Positions 1 through 8,257 are shown, counted from the stretch's first letter. The stretch: DNA of 24,676 nucleotides from Rickettsiales bacterium (GCA_009693885.1 SHWK01000003.1:1-24676), one strand, 5' to 3'. Numbers and translations are program-made. The notes: a model not told the origin generated them from the sequence alone.

Positions 1-2
1 AA

Positions 3-59
3 TATATAAAAGCAAAAAATCCTGCATCAAAAAAACCAACGAAAAAAAAGCAGCCGTAA
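3..59 (+). other. Possible 3' tail of a gene entering from the left edge
   Basis: An open frame enters from the window edge and ends at TAA 57-59. It would encode a Lys/Pro/Ala-rich tail (residues such as NPASKKPTKKKQP), which is a common type of basic C-terminus. A second frame (2-76) is also open and equally lysine-rich, so the frame cannot be decided here. The rest of 60-172 holds no convincing gene, only an inverted repeat at 136-164. This is a weak call and depends on the sequence to the left. Confidence 0.2.
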
Positions 60-135
60 AGAAAAATGAGAGGTAATAAAAAATTGATTATCGAAGAAAG
101 AGCTGGATCATTTTTCATTGATACAGATTTTGACA

Positions 136-164
136 TCTAGCCATTCTGAAAAAGATTGGCTAGA
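136..164. terminator. Inverted repeat between the left edge and the pilin-like gene
   Basis: TCTAGCCA (136-143) and TGGCTAGA (157-164) form a perfect 8-bp stem with a 13-nt loop. It lies 9 bp beyond the stop of the minus-strand pilin-like gene, where an operon terminator would be expected. No T-tract follows the stem on either strand, so it is not a canonical rho-independent terminator. It could stabilise the mRNA end or be unrelated. Confidence 0.3.
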
Positions 165-172
165 CGCATAGA

Positions 173-922
173 TTATGAGTTAATATCAATTTGATAAGAA
201 AGCGCGCAAACTTTTGCTGTTGTTGACGTAATGTATGCTCCAATGTTAAAGCATGTAACAAGAACACCTCTGACTTTGCCAGCATTGGCAACGCCATCAT
301 CAATTTTTGCATCGATTGATAATGCGTCGGTTGGCGCAATTGCTGCTGTAGATTTAATAAAAGCGCCATTTACAAGGGTGTCAGTTGCACTACCAACAGC
401 TATGGGACCTGTCAACACGACTACATTTTGCAATGTTGTTGTGTTATAGTCAAAATCCCATCCAGAATTTTTAATTTTTGAACTAGGAACATTGGTGCCA
501 AAAGTTGTAACTGCAGGAACCGCTGCAACAACAGTTGGAGCAATTGTAGCTGAAATGATACTTGAATCAAGAGTGCCAGCACCCTTCATTTGAAACCAAG
601 CCGCCCTTCCCTCGTTAGTAGGAGCCGTTGCTGTAGAGCTATAATATTGAATAGTACCATCACCATTACCAGCACTAGAACCACCGATTGCCGTATTATA
701 ATCACCCGGAAGATAGTTAAATTGGTTATAAAAACCATTAACCGCCGTTGCAAATGATCGAGCTTCGCTCATGATAGCGCGCAACTCAGAGCTTTTGATC
801 AAGCTGGCCCCACCAGTAACACCAGCAATCAACAGGCCGATGATGATCAATACGATCGACAACTCAATTAGTGAAAAGGCTGATTTTTTTTTGTTTTTTC
901 TGCAAAAAAGAGTCTGTTTCAT
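173..922 (-). CDS. Type IV pilin-like protein with prepilin N-terminal methylation domain
   Basis: 249 aa. A short, very basic leader (residues 1-15, KNKKKSA) is followed by FSLIELSIVLIIIGLLIAG, the hydrophobic N-terminal helix of type IV pilins and type II secretion pseudopilins, with the conserved Glu at mature position 5 (E20). Residue -1 is Ala15, not the usual Gly. The globular part has the LPGDYN and GNGDG motifs common in this family and two Cys near the C-terminus (VTCF and KVCAL) that could close a disulfide loop. It would be processed at the inner membrane by a prepilin peptidase such as the one at 2808-3551. No pilus assembly ATPase or secretin is present in the window, so the filament it belongs to is unknown. 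It lies 98 bp after greA and may have its own promoter (TTGGGC, 18 bp, TAAATT in that gap). The upstream AATAAGATAAT gives only a weak ribosome site. Confidence 0.85.
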   Translation of the reverse strand: MKQTLFCRKNKKKSAFSLIELSIVLIIIGLLIAGVTGGASLIKSSELRAIMSEARSFATAVNGFYNQFNYLPGDYNTAIGGSSAGNGDGTIQYYSSTATAPTNEGRAAWFQMKGAGTLDSSIISATIAPTVVAAVPAVTTFGTNVPSSKIKNSGWDFDYNTTTLQNVVVLTGPIAVGSATDTLVNGAFIKSTAAIAPTDALSIDAKIDDGVANAGKVRGVLVTCFNIGAYITSTTAKVCALSYQIDINS

Positions 923-1020
923 ATTATCTTATTTTCTAAAAATTGTTAAAATTTAAATCACTTTTTGTAAGTAGCCCAACTAAATAGCTAAAAGCATTGA
1001 CATTTATTATTAATAAATAA

Positions 1021-1494
1021 TCAAGTAAATTTTATCATGATTATTTCATAGTTAGCAATGCCATTTGGAATTTTTATTTCAACTTCATCGCCAATTTCTT
1101 TATTTAATAGTGCGCGAGCTACTGGCGAAGTACTTGAAATCAAACCTCTATCGATATTCGCTTCAAATTCACTAACAATTTTATATGTGAATTTTTTGCC
1201 ACTATCTAAATCTTCTAAATTAACTGTAGCCCCAAATTTGACCTTGTTGCCACTTTGTTTAGAAACATCGATAACCTCGGCACGTGCCATTTTATCCTCA
1301 AAATCATTGATTTGAGCCTCAATAAAGCCCTGTTTATCTTTTGCAGAGTGATATTCGGCATTTTCTTTTAAATCGCCAAGTTCTCGCGCTGTGGCGATTG
1401 CTTGAATAATTTTTGGCCTTTCTTCATGTTTTAAATGATGTAATTCTAGCCTCAGTCTTTCGTGGCCCTCTTTGGTAATTTGAAATTTTTCCAT
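1021..1494 (-). CDS. greA: Transcription elongation factor GreA
   Basis: 157 aa, the normal family length. GreA enters the secondary channel of RNA polymerase and stimulates cleavage of backtracked RNA. The N-terminal coiled coil (residues about 1-75) carries the tip motif GDLKENAEY with the two acidic residues D41 and E44 that act at the polymerase active site. The C-terminal FKBP-like domain follows, with ISSTSPVARALLNKEIGDEV near residues 119-138. The ATG is 3 bp after the ahcY stop, so the gene is read with ahcY. The order ahcY-greA has no obvious functional logic and looks like plain operon packing. Confidence 0.97.
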   Translation of the reverse strand: MEKFQITKEGHERLRLELHHLKHEERPKIIQAIATARELGDLKENAEYHSAKDKQGFIEAQINDFEDKMARAEVIDVSKQSGNKVKFGATVNLEDLDSGKKFTYKIVSEFEANIDRGLISSTSPVARALLNKEIGDEVEIKIPNGIANYEIIMIKFT

Positions 1495-1497
1495 AAT

Positions 1498-2790
1498 TTA
1501 GTATCTATAAGCATCATCCTTAAACGGACCTTCAGCTTTTACATTAATATATTTAGCTTGCTTCTCTGTAAGCTTAGTAAGTTTTACTCCTAGTTTTGCA
1601 AGGTGCAATCTGGCGACTTTTTCATCAAGTTCTTTGGGCAAAATATAAACTTTATTTTGATATTTTGTGTGATTTTCCCATAATTCAATTTGCGCCATAA
1701 CTTGATTGGTGAAACTGGCTGACATTACGAAAGCGCTGTGCCCTGTAGCGCATCCCAAATTTAACAAACGACCCTCTGCAAGCAAAATGATTCTTTTTCC
1801 ATCTGGGAAAGAAATTTGATCGACTTGCGGCTTGATATTCATCCATTTAAGGTTGCGCAAAGCTTCAACTTGGATTTCGTTATCGAAATGACCAATATTG
1901 CCAACGATGGCGCAGTCTTTCATGGCGCGCATATGCTCAAGCGTGATCACATCGACATTGCCCGTTGTGGTGATAAAAATATCGGTCTGACCAACCACGT
2001 CTTCAATTGGCAAAACTTGATAACCGCCCATTGCTGCCTGCAAAGCACATATTGGATCAACCTCAGCAACAACAACGCGAGCACCTTGTGTTTTGAAGGC
2101 CTCAGCACATCCTTTGCCGACATTTCCGAAGCCAGCAATAAGAACCATTTTTCCCGCGATCATAACATCGGTTGCGCGTTTAACGCCATCGATCACGCTT
2201 TCTTTGCATCCATAAAGGTTATCGAATTTTGATTTTGTAACCGCATCGTTTACATTGATTGCTGGCACTTTTAATTTGCCTTCTCTTTCCATTTGGTAAA
2301 GCCTTGCCACGCCGGTTGTGGTTTCTTCTGACACGCCTTTGATTTCTTGTAAAATTTCAGGATATTCTTGGTGAATAATTTTAGTTAAATCGCCGCCATC
2401 ATCTAAGATCATGTTTGGTATCCATGATGGATCGCCAACGATTGTTTGTTTGATACACCATTCATATTCTTCTTCGGTTTCACCTTTCCATGCAAAAACT
2501 GGAATACCAGCCGCAGCTATAGCAGCAGCTGCTTGATCTGATGTTGAAAAAATATTACAAGAGCTCCATCGAATTGATGCGCCTAGGTGAATTAAGGTTT
2601 CAATTAAAACTGCAGTTTCAATTGTCATATGCAAACATCCAACAATTCTTGCGCCCTTAAGTGGCTTTGATGCACCGAATTCTTGACGCAAAGACATTAA
2701 GCCTGGCATTTCATTTTCAGCGAGAGTGATTTCTTTGCGACCCCAAGCGGCCAAAGCGATATCTTTTACTTTATAATCGGTGAATGTCAT
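1498..2790 (-). CDS. ahcY: Adenosylhomocysteinase (S-adenosylhomocysteine hydrolase)
   Basis: 430 aa. It splits S-adenosylhomocysteine into adenosine and homocysteine in the cytoplasm, using tightly bound NAD, and so keeps methylation reactions running. Visible active-site residues are H54 (CLHMTIETA), D131 (DDGGD), E156 (SEETTTG), K186 and D190 (TKSKFDNLYGC), and C195. The NAD-binding loop is GFGNVGKG at about 221-227, followed by NIGHFDNEI. The C-terminal DAYRY tail, which contacts the NAD of the neighbouring subunit, is intact. The length matches the compact form (human-type, about 430 aa); many alphaproteobacterial enzymes carry an extra insertion of about 40 residues that is absent here. 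It lies 17 bp after the prepilin peptidase and 3 bp before greA. I saw no SAH riboswitch, which fits its position inside an operon. Confidence 0.97.
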   Translation of the reverse strand: MTFTDYKVKDIALAAWGRKEITLAENEMPGLMSLRQEFGASKPLKGARIVGCLHMTIETAVLIETLIHLGASIRWSSCNIFSTSDQAAAAIAAAGIPVFAWKGETEEEYEWCIKQTIVGDPSWIPNMILDDGGDLTKIIHQEYPEILQEIKGVSEETTTGVARLYQMEREGKLKVPAINVNDAVTKSKFDNLYGCKESVIDGVKRATDVMIAGKMVLIAGFGNVGKGCAEAFKTQGARVVVAEVDPICALQAAMGGYQVLPIEDVVGQTDIFITTTGNVDVITLEHMRAMKDCAIVGNIGHFDNEIQVEALRNLKWMNIKPQVDQISFPDGKRIILLAEGRLLNLGCATGHSAFVMSASFTNQVMAQIELWENHTKYQNKVYILPKELDEKVARLHLAKLGVKLTKLTEKQAKYINVKAEGPFKDDAYRY

Positions 2791-2807
2791 ATTTAAAAAT
2801 TAAAAAA

Positions 2808-3551
2808 TTAAGCTAAAAATAGCCATAAAAAAGGAATAATGATAGAGTAACCGAAACTAAATCTAATTTTATTGTCTGGAACATCAAATAAAAGCATCGT
2901 GGTGAATATTATCATCACCAATGAGAAATACAAAAGAAAATCTGGAATATTTAAACAAACCGCAGCAATTAAGATGAATTTTGTATAATCGAATGATTGT
3001 TCTTGAGTAGCGAATAAGCGCGGATTTCTTTTGTAAAAAATTTGATAAAAAATCGTAGCGCAGATTATACCAACCGAAGCTGAATAAACAGTTTCAATTA
3101 TTGAGTGATCTACTAAAACCCTGCTCGCCAAACCAATTGTGACTAAAAAATTTAGCAACTGATATGGAAAAACTTTATGCTTAAAATCAGTGACAATCAA
3201 GATGATACATGGCACCGCGATTAGAGTGGCAAGAATAAATTGCTCTGTAAAACCAAATTTTAAGTAAGATAAAATAAAAAGCACAGTGGTTGTTAGCTCA
3301 ATGAACAAGTGGGCGCGCGGGATTTTTGCTTGACAATTTCTGCATTTTCCAAGAGTAAAGAGCCAGTTAATCAAAGGGATTAATTCTCTTGTGCGAATTG
3401 TTGAGTTACATTTTGGACATTGCGATTTATTGCCAAAATATCTGCCGAAGCAAGATTCTCCGATAGGCAAGCGATGCGCAAATAATGTAGCGTAAGAACC
3501 GAAAATGGCTCCAAAAATAGCAGCGATTATTATTCCAAAAGTTTGTTCCAT
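2808..3551 (-). CDS. pilD: Prepilin peptidase (type IV leader peptidase / N-methyltransferase)
   Basis: 247 aa polytopic inner-membrane aspartic protease that cuts prepilin leaders and methylates the new N-terminus. The N-terminal cytoplasmic methyltransferase part (about 15-85) has the FGSYATLFAHRLP opening and two zinc-type pairs, C45-x2-C48 and C70-x2-C73. The rest is a bundle of membrane helices. The two catalytic Asp are present as D122 (IVTDFKHKVFPY) and D188 (SFDYTKF). The second motif is normally GxGD; here it reads SFD, so Gly is replaced by Phe. The ATG follows the cytochrome c stop with no gap. A likely substrate is the pilin-like protein at 173-922 in the same transcription unit. 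Confidence 0.93.
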   Translation of the reverse strand: MEQTFGIIIAAIFGAIFGSYATLFAHRLPIGESCFGRYFGNKSQCPKCNSTIRTRELIPLINWLFTLGKCRNCQAKIPRAHLFIELTTTVLFILSYLKFGFTEQFILATLIAVPCIILIVTDFKHKVFPYQLLNFLVTIGLASRVLVDHSIIETVYSASVGIICATIFYQIFYKRNPRLFATQEQSFDYTKFILIAAVCLNIPDFLLYFSLVMIIFTTMLLFDVPDNKIRFSFGYSIIIPFLWLFLA

Positions 3552-4049
3552 TTAGTGTTTCTCCAAATACAAGATCACATCAGCGCGATCTTGTGGTTTT
3601 TTTAAGCCAGGGAAGCCCATTTTTGTGCCAGGAATAAAATCTTTTGGCTTAGTTAAAAATAAATTTAAATCATCGCGCGACCATGATCCGCCTTTTTTTA
3701 GCATGGCGTCAGAATATTTAAAACTTGCTGTTGCGGCTCTTTTTTTGCCAATAATAGCAAATAGATTTGGACCAACTTTATTGCCGCCACCACTATTTGC
3801 ATTGTGACAAGTGGCGCATTTTTTAAAAATTTTTGTACCATTATCAAAGTTAGCATTTTTGATTAGAGTTGCCAAATCAACGGGTTTTTCTTCTTTTTTT
3901 GCTACTTTTCCATCGGTAGAAATTTGAATCTCAAAACCTCTTTTGATCATTGGTTTTGGACGATAGAATAAATCCGCAAAAAGCGTCGCCCCAACAACGA
4001 TGAAAATAGCAATCAAAAATGCAAAAAATGGAATTTTGAACTTATCCAT
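3552..4049 (-). CDS. cycM: Membrane-anchored cytochrome c (CycM / c552 type)
   Basis: 165 aa. An uncleaved N-terminal anchor (about residues 6-27, IPFFAFLIAIFIVVGATLFA) is followed by a charged linker and one class I cytochrome c domain facing the periplasm. The heme site is C78-A-T-C81-H82 and the distal ligand is M144 in PGTKMGFPG; KVGPNLFAI and the C-terminal DRADVILYLEK helix complete the fold. Alphaproteobacterial CycM carries electrons between the bc1 complex and a terminal oxidase, which is the inferred role. I chose ATG 4049 because it directly precedes the anchor. A TTG at 4058 would add three residues and abut the prs stop, but it is less convincing. The gene sits between prs and the prepilin peptidase, which shares no pathway with it. 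Confidence 0.92.
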   Translation of the reverse strand: MDKFKIPFFAFLIAIFIVVGATLFADLFYRPKPMIKRGFEIQISTDGKVAKKEEKPVDLATLIKNANFDNGTKIFKKCATCHNANSGGGNKVGPNLFAIIGKKRAATASFKYSDAMLKKGGSWSRDDLNLFLTKPKDFIPGTKMGFPGLKKPQDRADVILYLEKH

Positions 4050-4058
4050 GAGTCTCAA

Positions 4059-4988
4059 TTAAAAAAGAATTGAAAGAGATTTTTCTTCAGAAATATTGCG
4101 AATTGCTTCTCCTAAAAGATCGGCAATATTTATAATACGAATATTTTTAACTTCTAGGGTTTCTTTGCCTGCCTCAATCGAATTTGTAATGACCAGATTT
4201 TTTAGTTTGGATTTGGCGATTTTTTCATTAGCATTTGAAGATAAAACGCCGTGAGTAATATAGGCAGAAACTGACTTTGCGCCCTTCTCTATCAAGGCAT
4301 CAGCCGCATTGCATAATGTGCCACCAGAATCAACAATATCATCAATGATGATACAATTTTTGCCGCTAATATCTCCAATAATATTCATCACTTCGCTTAC
4401 TCCAGCGCGAGGGCGGCGCTTATCAACAATTGCGAGATCGACTCCAACTCTTTTAGCGATATCGCGTGCGCGCACAAGTCCACCAACATCTGGTGAAACT
4501 ATAACTAAATTATCGCTGCTAAAATTATTTTTTATATCTGCTGCAAAAACTGGTGAGGCGTAAAGATTATCAACTGGAATATCAAAAAATCCTTGAATTT
4601 GTGAAGCGTGCAAATCTAGTGTGAGAACTCGATCAGCGCCAGATGAGGTTATTAAATTTGCCACCAACTTTGCTGAGATTGGCGTGCGTGGAGCGGCTTT
4701 GCGATCTTGTCTTGCATAACCATAATAAGGAATGACGGCAGTGATTCTGCGAGCTGAGGCGCGGCGCAGAGCATCAATTGCGATAAGGAGCTCCATGATA
4801 TTATCATTGGCTGGCTTGGAGGTTGATTGTATCACAAAAATATCCTCACCGCGCACATTCTCACGAATCTCGACAAATACTTCGTGATCGGAAAATCTTT
4901 TGATTTCAGCATCAACAAGATCTATTTTAAGATATTCAGCGATTTCTTTTGAAAGAGTAATATTGCTATTGCAAGCTAAAAGTTTCAT
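4059..4988 (-). CDS. prs: Ribose-phosphate pyrophosphokinase (PRPP synthase)
   Basis: 309 aa, close to the usual length of about 315. It makes 5-phosphoribosyl-1-pyrophosphate from ribose 5-phosphate and ATP, feeding purine, pyrimidine, histidine and NAD synthesis. Motifs in order: FSDHEVFVEIRENVRGEDIF (about 32-51), the ATP-site YYGYARQDRK (88-97), LTLDLHASQIQGFF (122-135), SPDVGG (165-170) and the PRPP-binding loop IIIDDIVDSGGT (213-224). It is the first gene of the minus-strand run towards the pilin and diverges from hemJ. A candidate promoter is TTGAAT (5018-5023 on the minus strand), 17 bp, TAAATT (4995-5000). That would leave almost no 5' leader, so the mRNA may be near-leaderless. Confidence 0.98.
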   Translation of the reverse strand: MKLLACNSNITLSKEIAEYLKIDLVDAEIKRFSDHEVFVEIRENVRGEDIFVIQSTSKPANDNIMELLIAIDALRRASARRITAVIPYYGYARQDRKAAPRTPISAKLVANLITSSGADRVLTLDLHASQIQGFFDIPVDNLYASPVFAADIKNNFSSDNLVIVSPDVGGLVRARDIAKRVGVDLAIVDKRRPRAGVSEVMNIIGDISGKNCIIIDDIVDSGGTLCNAADALIEKGAKSVSAYITHGVLSSNANEKIAKSKLKNLVITNSIEAGKETLEVKNIRIINIADLLGEAIRNISEEKSLSILF

Positions 4989-4994
4989 ATTTTT

Positions 4995-5055
4995 AATTTA
5001 ATCTTTAAAAACATTTGATTCAATATTTGAATCAAAGAGGTTTGCAGTATTATAA
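4995..5055. promoter_or_regulatory. Divergent prs/hemJ promoter region with a 20-bp inverted repeat
   Basis: TTTGATTCAA (5014-5023), a TAT spacer and TTGAATCAAA (5027-5036) form a perfect inverted repeat. Each arm contains the hexamer TTGAAT reading outward. On the plus strand TTGAAT (5027-5032) is 17 bp from TTATAA (5050-5055), pointing to hemJ. On the minus strand TTGAAT (5018-5023) is 17 bp from TAAATT (4995-5000), pointing to prs. A dimeric regulator bound here would cover both -35 boxes. The promoter reading is inferred from sigma70-like spacing only. Confidence 0.5.
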
Positions 5056-5083
5056 ACAAAACAATCAACGATTTCAACATATT

Positions 5084-5521
5084 ATGGAAGAGGCATTTGA
5101 ATTATACGAAATTATTAAGATTATACACATCGTTGCATTAATCTCATGGTTCGCGGGGCTTTTATATTTGCCTCGTATTTTTGTTTATCACGCACAAGTT
5201 GCGATTGGGTCAGAAGCTGATAAGATTTTTCAAACCATGGAATTAAAACTTTTGCGCTATATTATGACCCCCTCAATGATAGTATCTCTATCTTGTGGCT
5301 TATATTTGGCGAGCGAAACTGGCTTTGAATTTACATGGTTGCATATCAAAATTACTCTGGTTCTTTTGCTGATTGCTTATCAATATTTTCTTAGCCATTG
5401 CCGCAAAAATTTTGCTCTGGGACAAAATCATCATAGCCATAAATTTTATCGTATTATCAATGAGCTGCCTATTTTGCTGCTAATTATGATTGTATCATTA
5501 GTAATTTTAAAACCATTTTAA
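5084..5521 (+). CDS. hemJ: Protoporphyrinogen IX oxidase HemJ
   Basis: 145 aa from ATG 5084, the usual HemJ length. It oxidises protoporphyrinogen IX to protoporphyrin IX, the step before iron or magnesium insertion, and is an integral inner-membrane protein. Four hydrophobic segments are visible (about 8-28, 58-77, 86-104, 128-143). Conserved features are H15 in KIIHIVALISWFAGL, LYLPRIFVYHA (28-37), K89 in WLHIKITL, and a basic loop ending in FYRIINELP. The open frame continues upstream to a TTG at 5015, but the added residues look unlike the family and overlap the inverted repeat, so I reject that start. The ribosome site at 5084 is poor; an AAAGAGG at 5034-5040 is too far away to serve it. 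The stop overlaps the next start as TAATG. Confidence 0.9.
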   Translation: MEEAFELYEIIKIIHIVALISWFAGLLYLPRIFVYHAQVAIGSEADKIFQTMELKLLRYIMTPSMIVSLSCGLYLASETGFEFTWLHIKITLVLLLIAYQYFLSHCRKNFALGQNHHSHKFYRIINELPILLLIMIVSLVILKPF

Positions 5522-6084
5522 TGAATAACTTAGTAAAAATTACCGAAGCAGAATTTAATATAAAACTCGATCTGCGCTATGCCTCAACTAACAATGTTTG
5601 TGACATAAAATTATATTCTACTCCGGCTTGTTATCTTCATCCGACAGCTGCCGAAGCATTGCTGCGAGCCATTAAAATTGCTGCTGAAAAAAATCTGCGC
5701 TTCAAAATTTTTGATGGATTTCGACCGATAAAAGTGCAGCAATTTATGTTTGATAAATTTCCTGATGATAGTGAAAATGGTGGATTTATTTCCAATCCTA
5801 AAACTGGATCAACTCCACATTGTCGTGGCGCTGCGGTTGATTTAACTTTGATTGATTCGAAGGATAATGAATTAGAAATGGGCTCTGATTTTGATGAATT
5901 TTCTGATTTGGCTTTTCATAATTGTGAGAGGATTTCTGAGACAGCAAAAAAAAATCGGCGATTATTATTTGATATTATGAAGGAAGCTGGTTGGGATTTT
6001 TACAGCAAAGAATGGTGGCATTATCAACTATTCAGCGCTCGCGAATTTGCGGTGATACAAGATAATTTCTTGAGTGCGATTTAA
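5521..6084 (+). CDS. ddpX: D-alanyl-D-alanine dipeptidase, VanX/DdpX family (peptidase M15D)
   Basis: 187 aa zinc dipeptidase that splits D-Ala-D-Ala. Visible: R68 in FDGFRPIKVQ (the substrate/transition-state Arg of VanX), zinc ligands H100 and D107 in TPHCRGAAVDLTL, and catalytic E164 with zinc ligand H167 in SKEWWHYQ. No signal peptide is evident, which suggests the cytoplasm, as for VanX. DdpX enzymes recycle D-Ala from cell-wall fragments; VanX removes D-Ala-D-Ala in vancomycin resistance. No vanH, vanA or regulator genes are nearby, so recycling or peptidoglycan adjustment is the better inference. The start overlaps the hemJ stop by one base, giving translational coupling between unrelated functions. 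The stop shares a TTAA with the convergent fadB-like gene. Confidence 0.9.
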   Translation: MNNLVKITEAEFNIKLDLRYASTNNVCDIKLYSTPACYLHPTAAEALLRAIKIAAEKNLRFKIFDGFRPIKVQQFMFDKFPDDSENGGFISNPKTGSTPHCRGAAVDLTLIDSKDNELEMGSDFDEFSDLAFHNCERISETAKKNRRLLFDIMKEAGWDFYSKEWWHYQLFSAREFAVIQDNFLSAI

Positions 6085-8246
6085 GAATAAAATTTCTCGC
6101 CACTTCGCGCCATTTTTACTAGCAATTTGCTGATCTCAAATCTATTGCCATTTTTCTTTTCAAACTCAGTTAAGCGAGCGACAACTTTATCAATTCCTAT
6201 AGAATCAGCGTAGCGTAAAACCCCACCTCTAAAGGCTGGAAAGCCAGTTCCCATAATCATTGCCATATCTAAATAACGGGCATTTTTTACAACATTTTCT
6301 TCTAAACATTTTGCTGCCTCATTGACCATTGTCAAAATACAGCGATCAATAATTTCTTCATCAGAAACATAAAAAGCAGTGATTTTTTTCTCTTGGCACA
6401 AATCGCTAACAATCTTTGCTATAGATGGATTTAGAGATTTATTATTCTCTCCTGAAAAATGCAGATAAAAACCTTTTTGTGATTTTTTTCCTAGTAATTC
6501 TTTATGATTTTTATAAATATTATCAAGAATATCTGCAACACGCATACGCTCTCCGTAAGCTTCTTGCAAGGAGTGGGCTACTTTACAACCAACATCAATC
6601 CCAACTACATCAGCTAAAATAAAGGGGCCCATTGGCATACCAAATTTTTCGATTAATGCGTCAACGCGCACAATATCTGCGCCTTCTTGCAATAGATATG
6701 AAGCTTCATTCATATATGGCAGCAAAATTCTGTTGACCAAAAATCCCGCCACATCTTTAACCACAACTGGAGTTTTACCGAGTTTTTTAGTTAATTTTAC
6801 TACCGAGGCAATTGTCGCATCGGAAGTTTTTTCGCCACGAATTACTTCAACTAATGGCATGCGATTTACTGGATTGAAAAAATGCATACCAGCAAAGCGC
6901 TCAGGATTTTGTAGGGCTTGCGCCATTTCATCAATTGATAAGGATGATGTGTTGCTAACGATAATTGTGTTATTTTTTACTTTAGTTTCAACTTCAGCGA
7001 GCAGGTTTTTTTTCACCACCATATTTTCTACTACCGCCTCAACCACAAAATCAACATTGTCAAAGCCAATAAAATCAAGGCCCGATGTGATCTTGGCCAT
7101 CTTCATATTAGCTTGTTCAGGTGTAATTTTTCTAATTTTTTTAAGCTGATTAAAAATTTTAATAACTTGATTATAGCCTAGAGTAATAGCATTTTGCGTA
7201 ATATCTTTAATACGGATATTGATATTGCTATTGGCAAATAACCAAGCGATTCCGCCTCCCATCACACCTGCGCCAAGCAACGCAGCATTACGAATATCTG
7301 GCACCGCAGCCACAACCGATACACCATCATCCTTTTTTAATTCTTCGCTGATAAAGAAAATTTCAATCAAATTTTTTGATATTGCACCAACCGCTAATTC
7401 ACAAAATGCCTCCAACTCAACAACATATCCACGCTTGCTATATGTGAGCCCATAGGTTCTTTTAATAACCTCAAGCGCATAAAAAGGCGCTGGATATTGA
7501 CCTTTAGTTTTTTTCCACAAATCTTTTTTTACTAGATAAAAAACTAAATATTGTGTTAACAAAACTGATTCAATGATGAAGCGTTTACTTGTGGCATCAC
7601 GGCGCAATTTTAAATAGTGATTTTCCTCACCACTTTTGATAATTTCAGTAACAAAATGACTGAGTTTTTCTTCCAGAAATTCTTCACGAATTATATCGTC
7701 AACAAGACCAATCTTAAAAGCTTTTTTGGCATCAATTGGTTTGCCGGTGAGAATTATTTTTAGCGATTCTTGTAAGCCAACTAACCTTGGCAGGCGCTGC
7801 GTTCCGCCAAATCCAGGAATGATTCCAAGATTAACTTCTGGCAAACCCAACATTGTTTTTTCATTCAAAACTGCAACGCGATATTTGCAAGCAAGCGCTA
7901 ATTCTAACCCGCCACCAAGACATGCCCCATTTATTACGGCGATAGTTGGAATTTTTAATTCAGCGATTCTGCCAATAACATTTTGACCACGAGAAACTTT
8001 AGCATAAGCATCTTTTTGATCAGTAATGCCCTTGATTTCGTTGATATCAGCACCTGCAATAAAAATATCTTTTTTATCAGAAGTGATTAGTAAAATACGA
8101 ATTGCCTTGTTGCCTTCGATTACATTTAGAGCCTTCTCAAGCTCTAGTAAAACCGACTCAGAAAGCTTGTTTACTTTTTCATTCAGCAAATCAAAAACTA
8201 AATTTGCTACACCACTTCTATCAATTGAAAATTTTAAATTTGCCAT
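6081..8246 (-). CDS. fadB: Bifunctional enoyl-CoA hydratase / 3-hydroxyacyl-CoA dehydrogenase (FadB/FadJ type)
   Basis: 721 aa from ATG 8246 (MANLKFSIDR), matching FadB/FadJ length. It carries the second and third steps of fatty-acid beta-oxidation. N-terminal crotonase domain (about 1-190): FIAGADI, NGACLGGGLELALACKYR with E115, and GLPEVNLGIIPGFGGTQRLP with E137, the two catalytic Glu. NAD-binding 3-hydroxyacyl-CoA dehydrogenase domain from about 317: LLGAGVMGGGIA, VVEAVVE and MHFFNPV with catalytic H455. Two C-terminal helical domains follow (GFLVNRILLPYMNEA, then MIMGTGFPAFRGG). The frame runs 54 bp further up, into trxB, but that leader is unlike the family and is rejected. The partner thiolase FadA is not in the window. 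The gene is 11 bp after trxB. Confidence 0.95.
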   Translation of the reverse strand: MANLKFSIDRSGVANLVFDLLNEKVNKLSESVLLELEKALNVIEGNKAIRILLITSDKKDIFIAGADINEIKGITDQKDAYAKVSRGQNVIGRIAELKIPTIAVINGACLGGGLELALACKYRVAVLNEKTMLGLPEVNLGIIPGFGGTQRLPRLVGLQESLKIILTGKPIDAKKAFKIGLVDDIIREEFLEEKLSHFVTEIIKSGEENHYLKLRRDATSKRFIIESVLLTQYLVFYLVKKDLWKKTKGQYPAPFYALEVIKRTYGLTYSKRGYVVELEAFCELAVGAISKNLIEIFFISEELKKDDGVSVVAAVPDIRNAALLGAGVMGGGIAWLFANSNINIRIKDITQNAITLGYNQVIKIFNQLKKIRKITPEQANMKMAKITSGLDFIGFDNVDFVVEAVVENMVVKKNLLAEVETKVKNNTIIVSNTSSLSIDEMAQALQNPERFAGMHFFNPVNRMPLVEVIRGEKTSDATIASVVKLTKKLGKTPVVVKDVAGFLVNRILLPYMNEASYLLQEGADIVRVDALIEKFGMPMGPFILADVVGIDVGCKVAHSLQEAYGERMRVADILDNIYKNHKELLGKKSQKGFYLHFSGENNKSLNPSIAKIVSDLCQEKKITAFYVSDEEIIDRCILTMVNEAAKCLEENVVKNARYLDMAMIMGTGFPAFRGGVLRYADSIGIDKVVARLTEFEKKNGNRFEISKLLVKMARSGEKFYS

Positions 8247-8257
8247 TTTTATTTTAA

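Noticed and set aside
997..1020. TTGACA on the plus strand as a promoter
   Set aside because: It would read antisense into greA, and the following AT-rich stretch gives no distinct -10 box. Short TTGACA matches are common in such sequence.
5015..5083. Upstream TTG start that would lengthen HemJ by 23 residues
   Set aside because: The added residues are polar, unlike the family N-terminus, and would place the start inside the inverted repeat. ATG 5084 gives the standard length of 145 aa.
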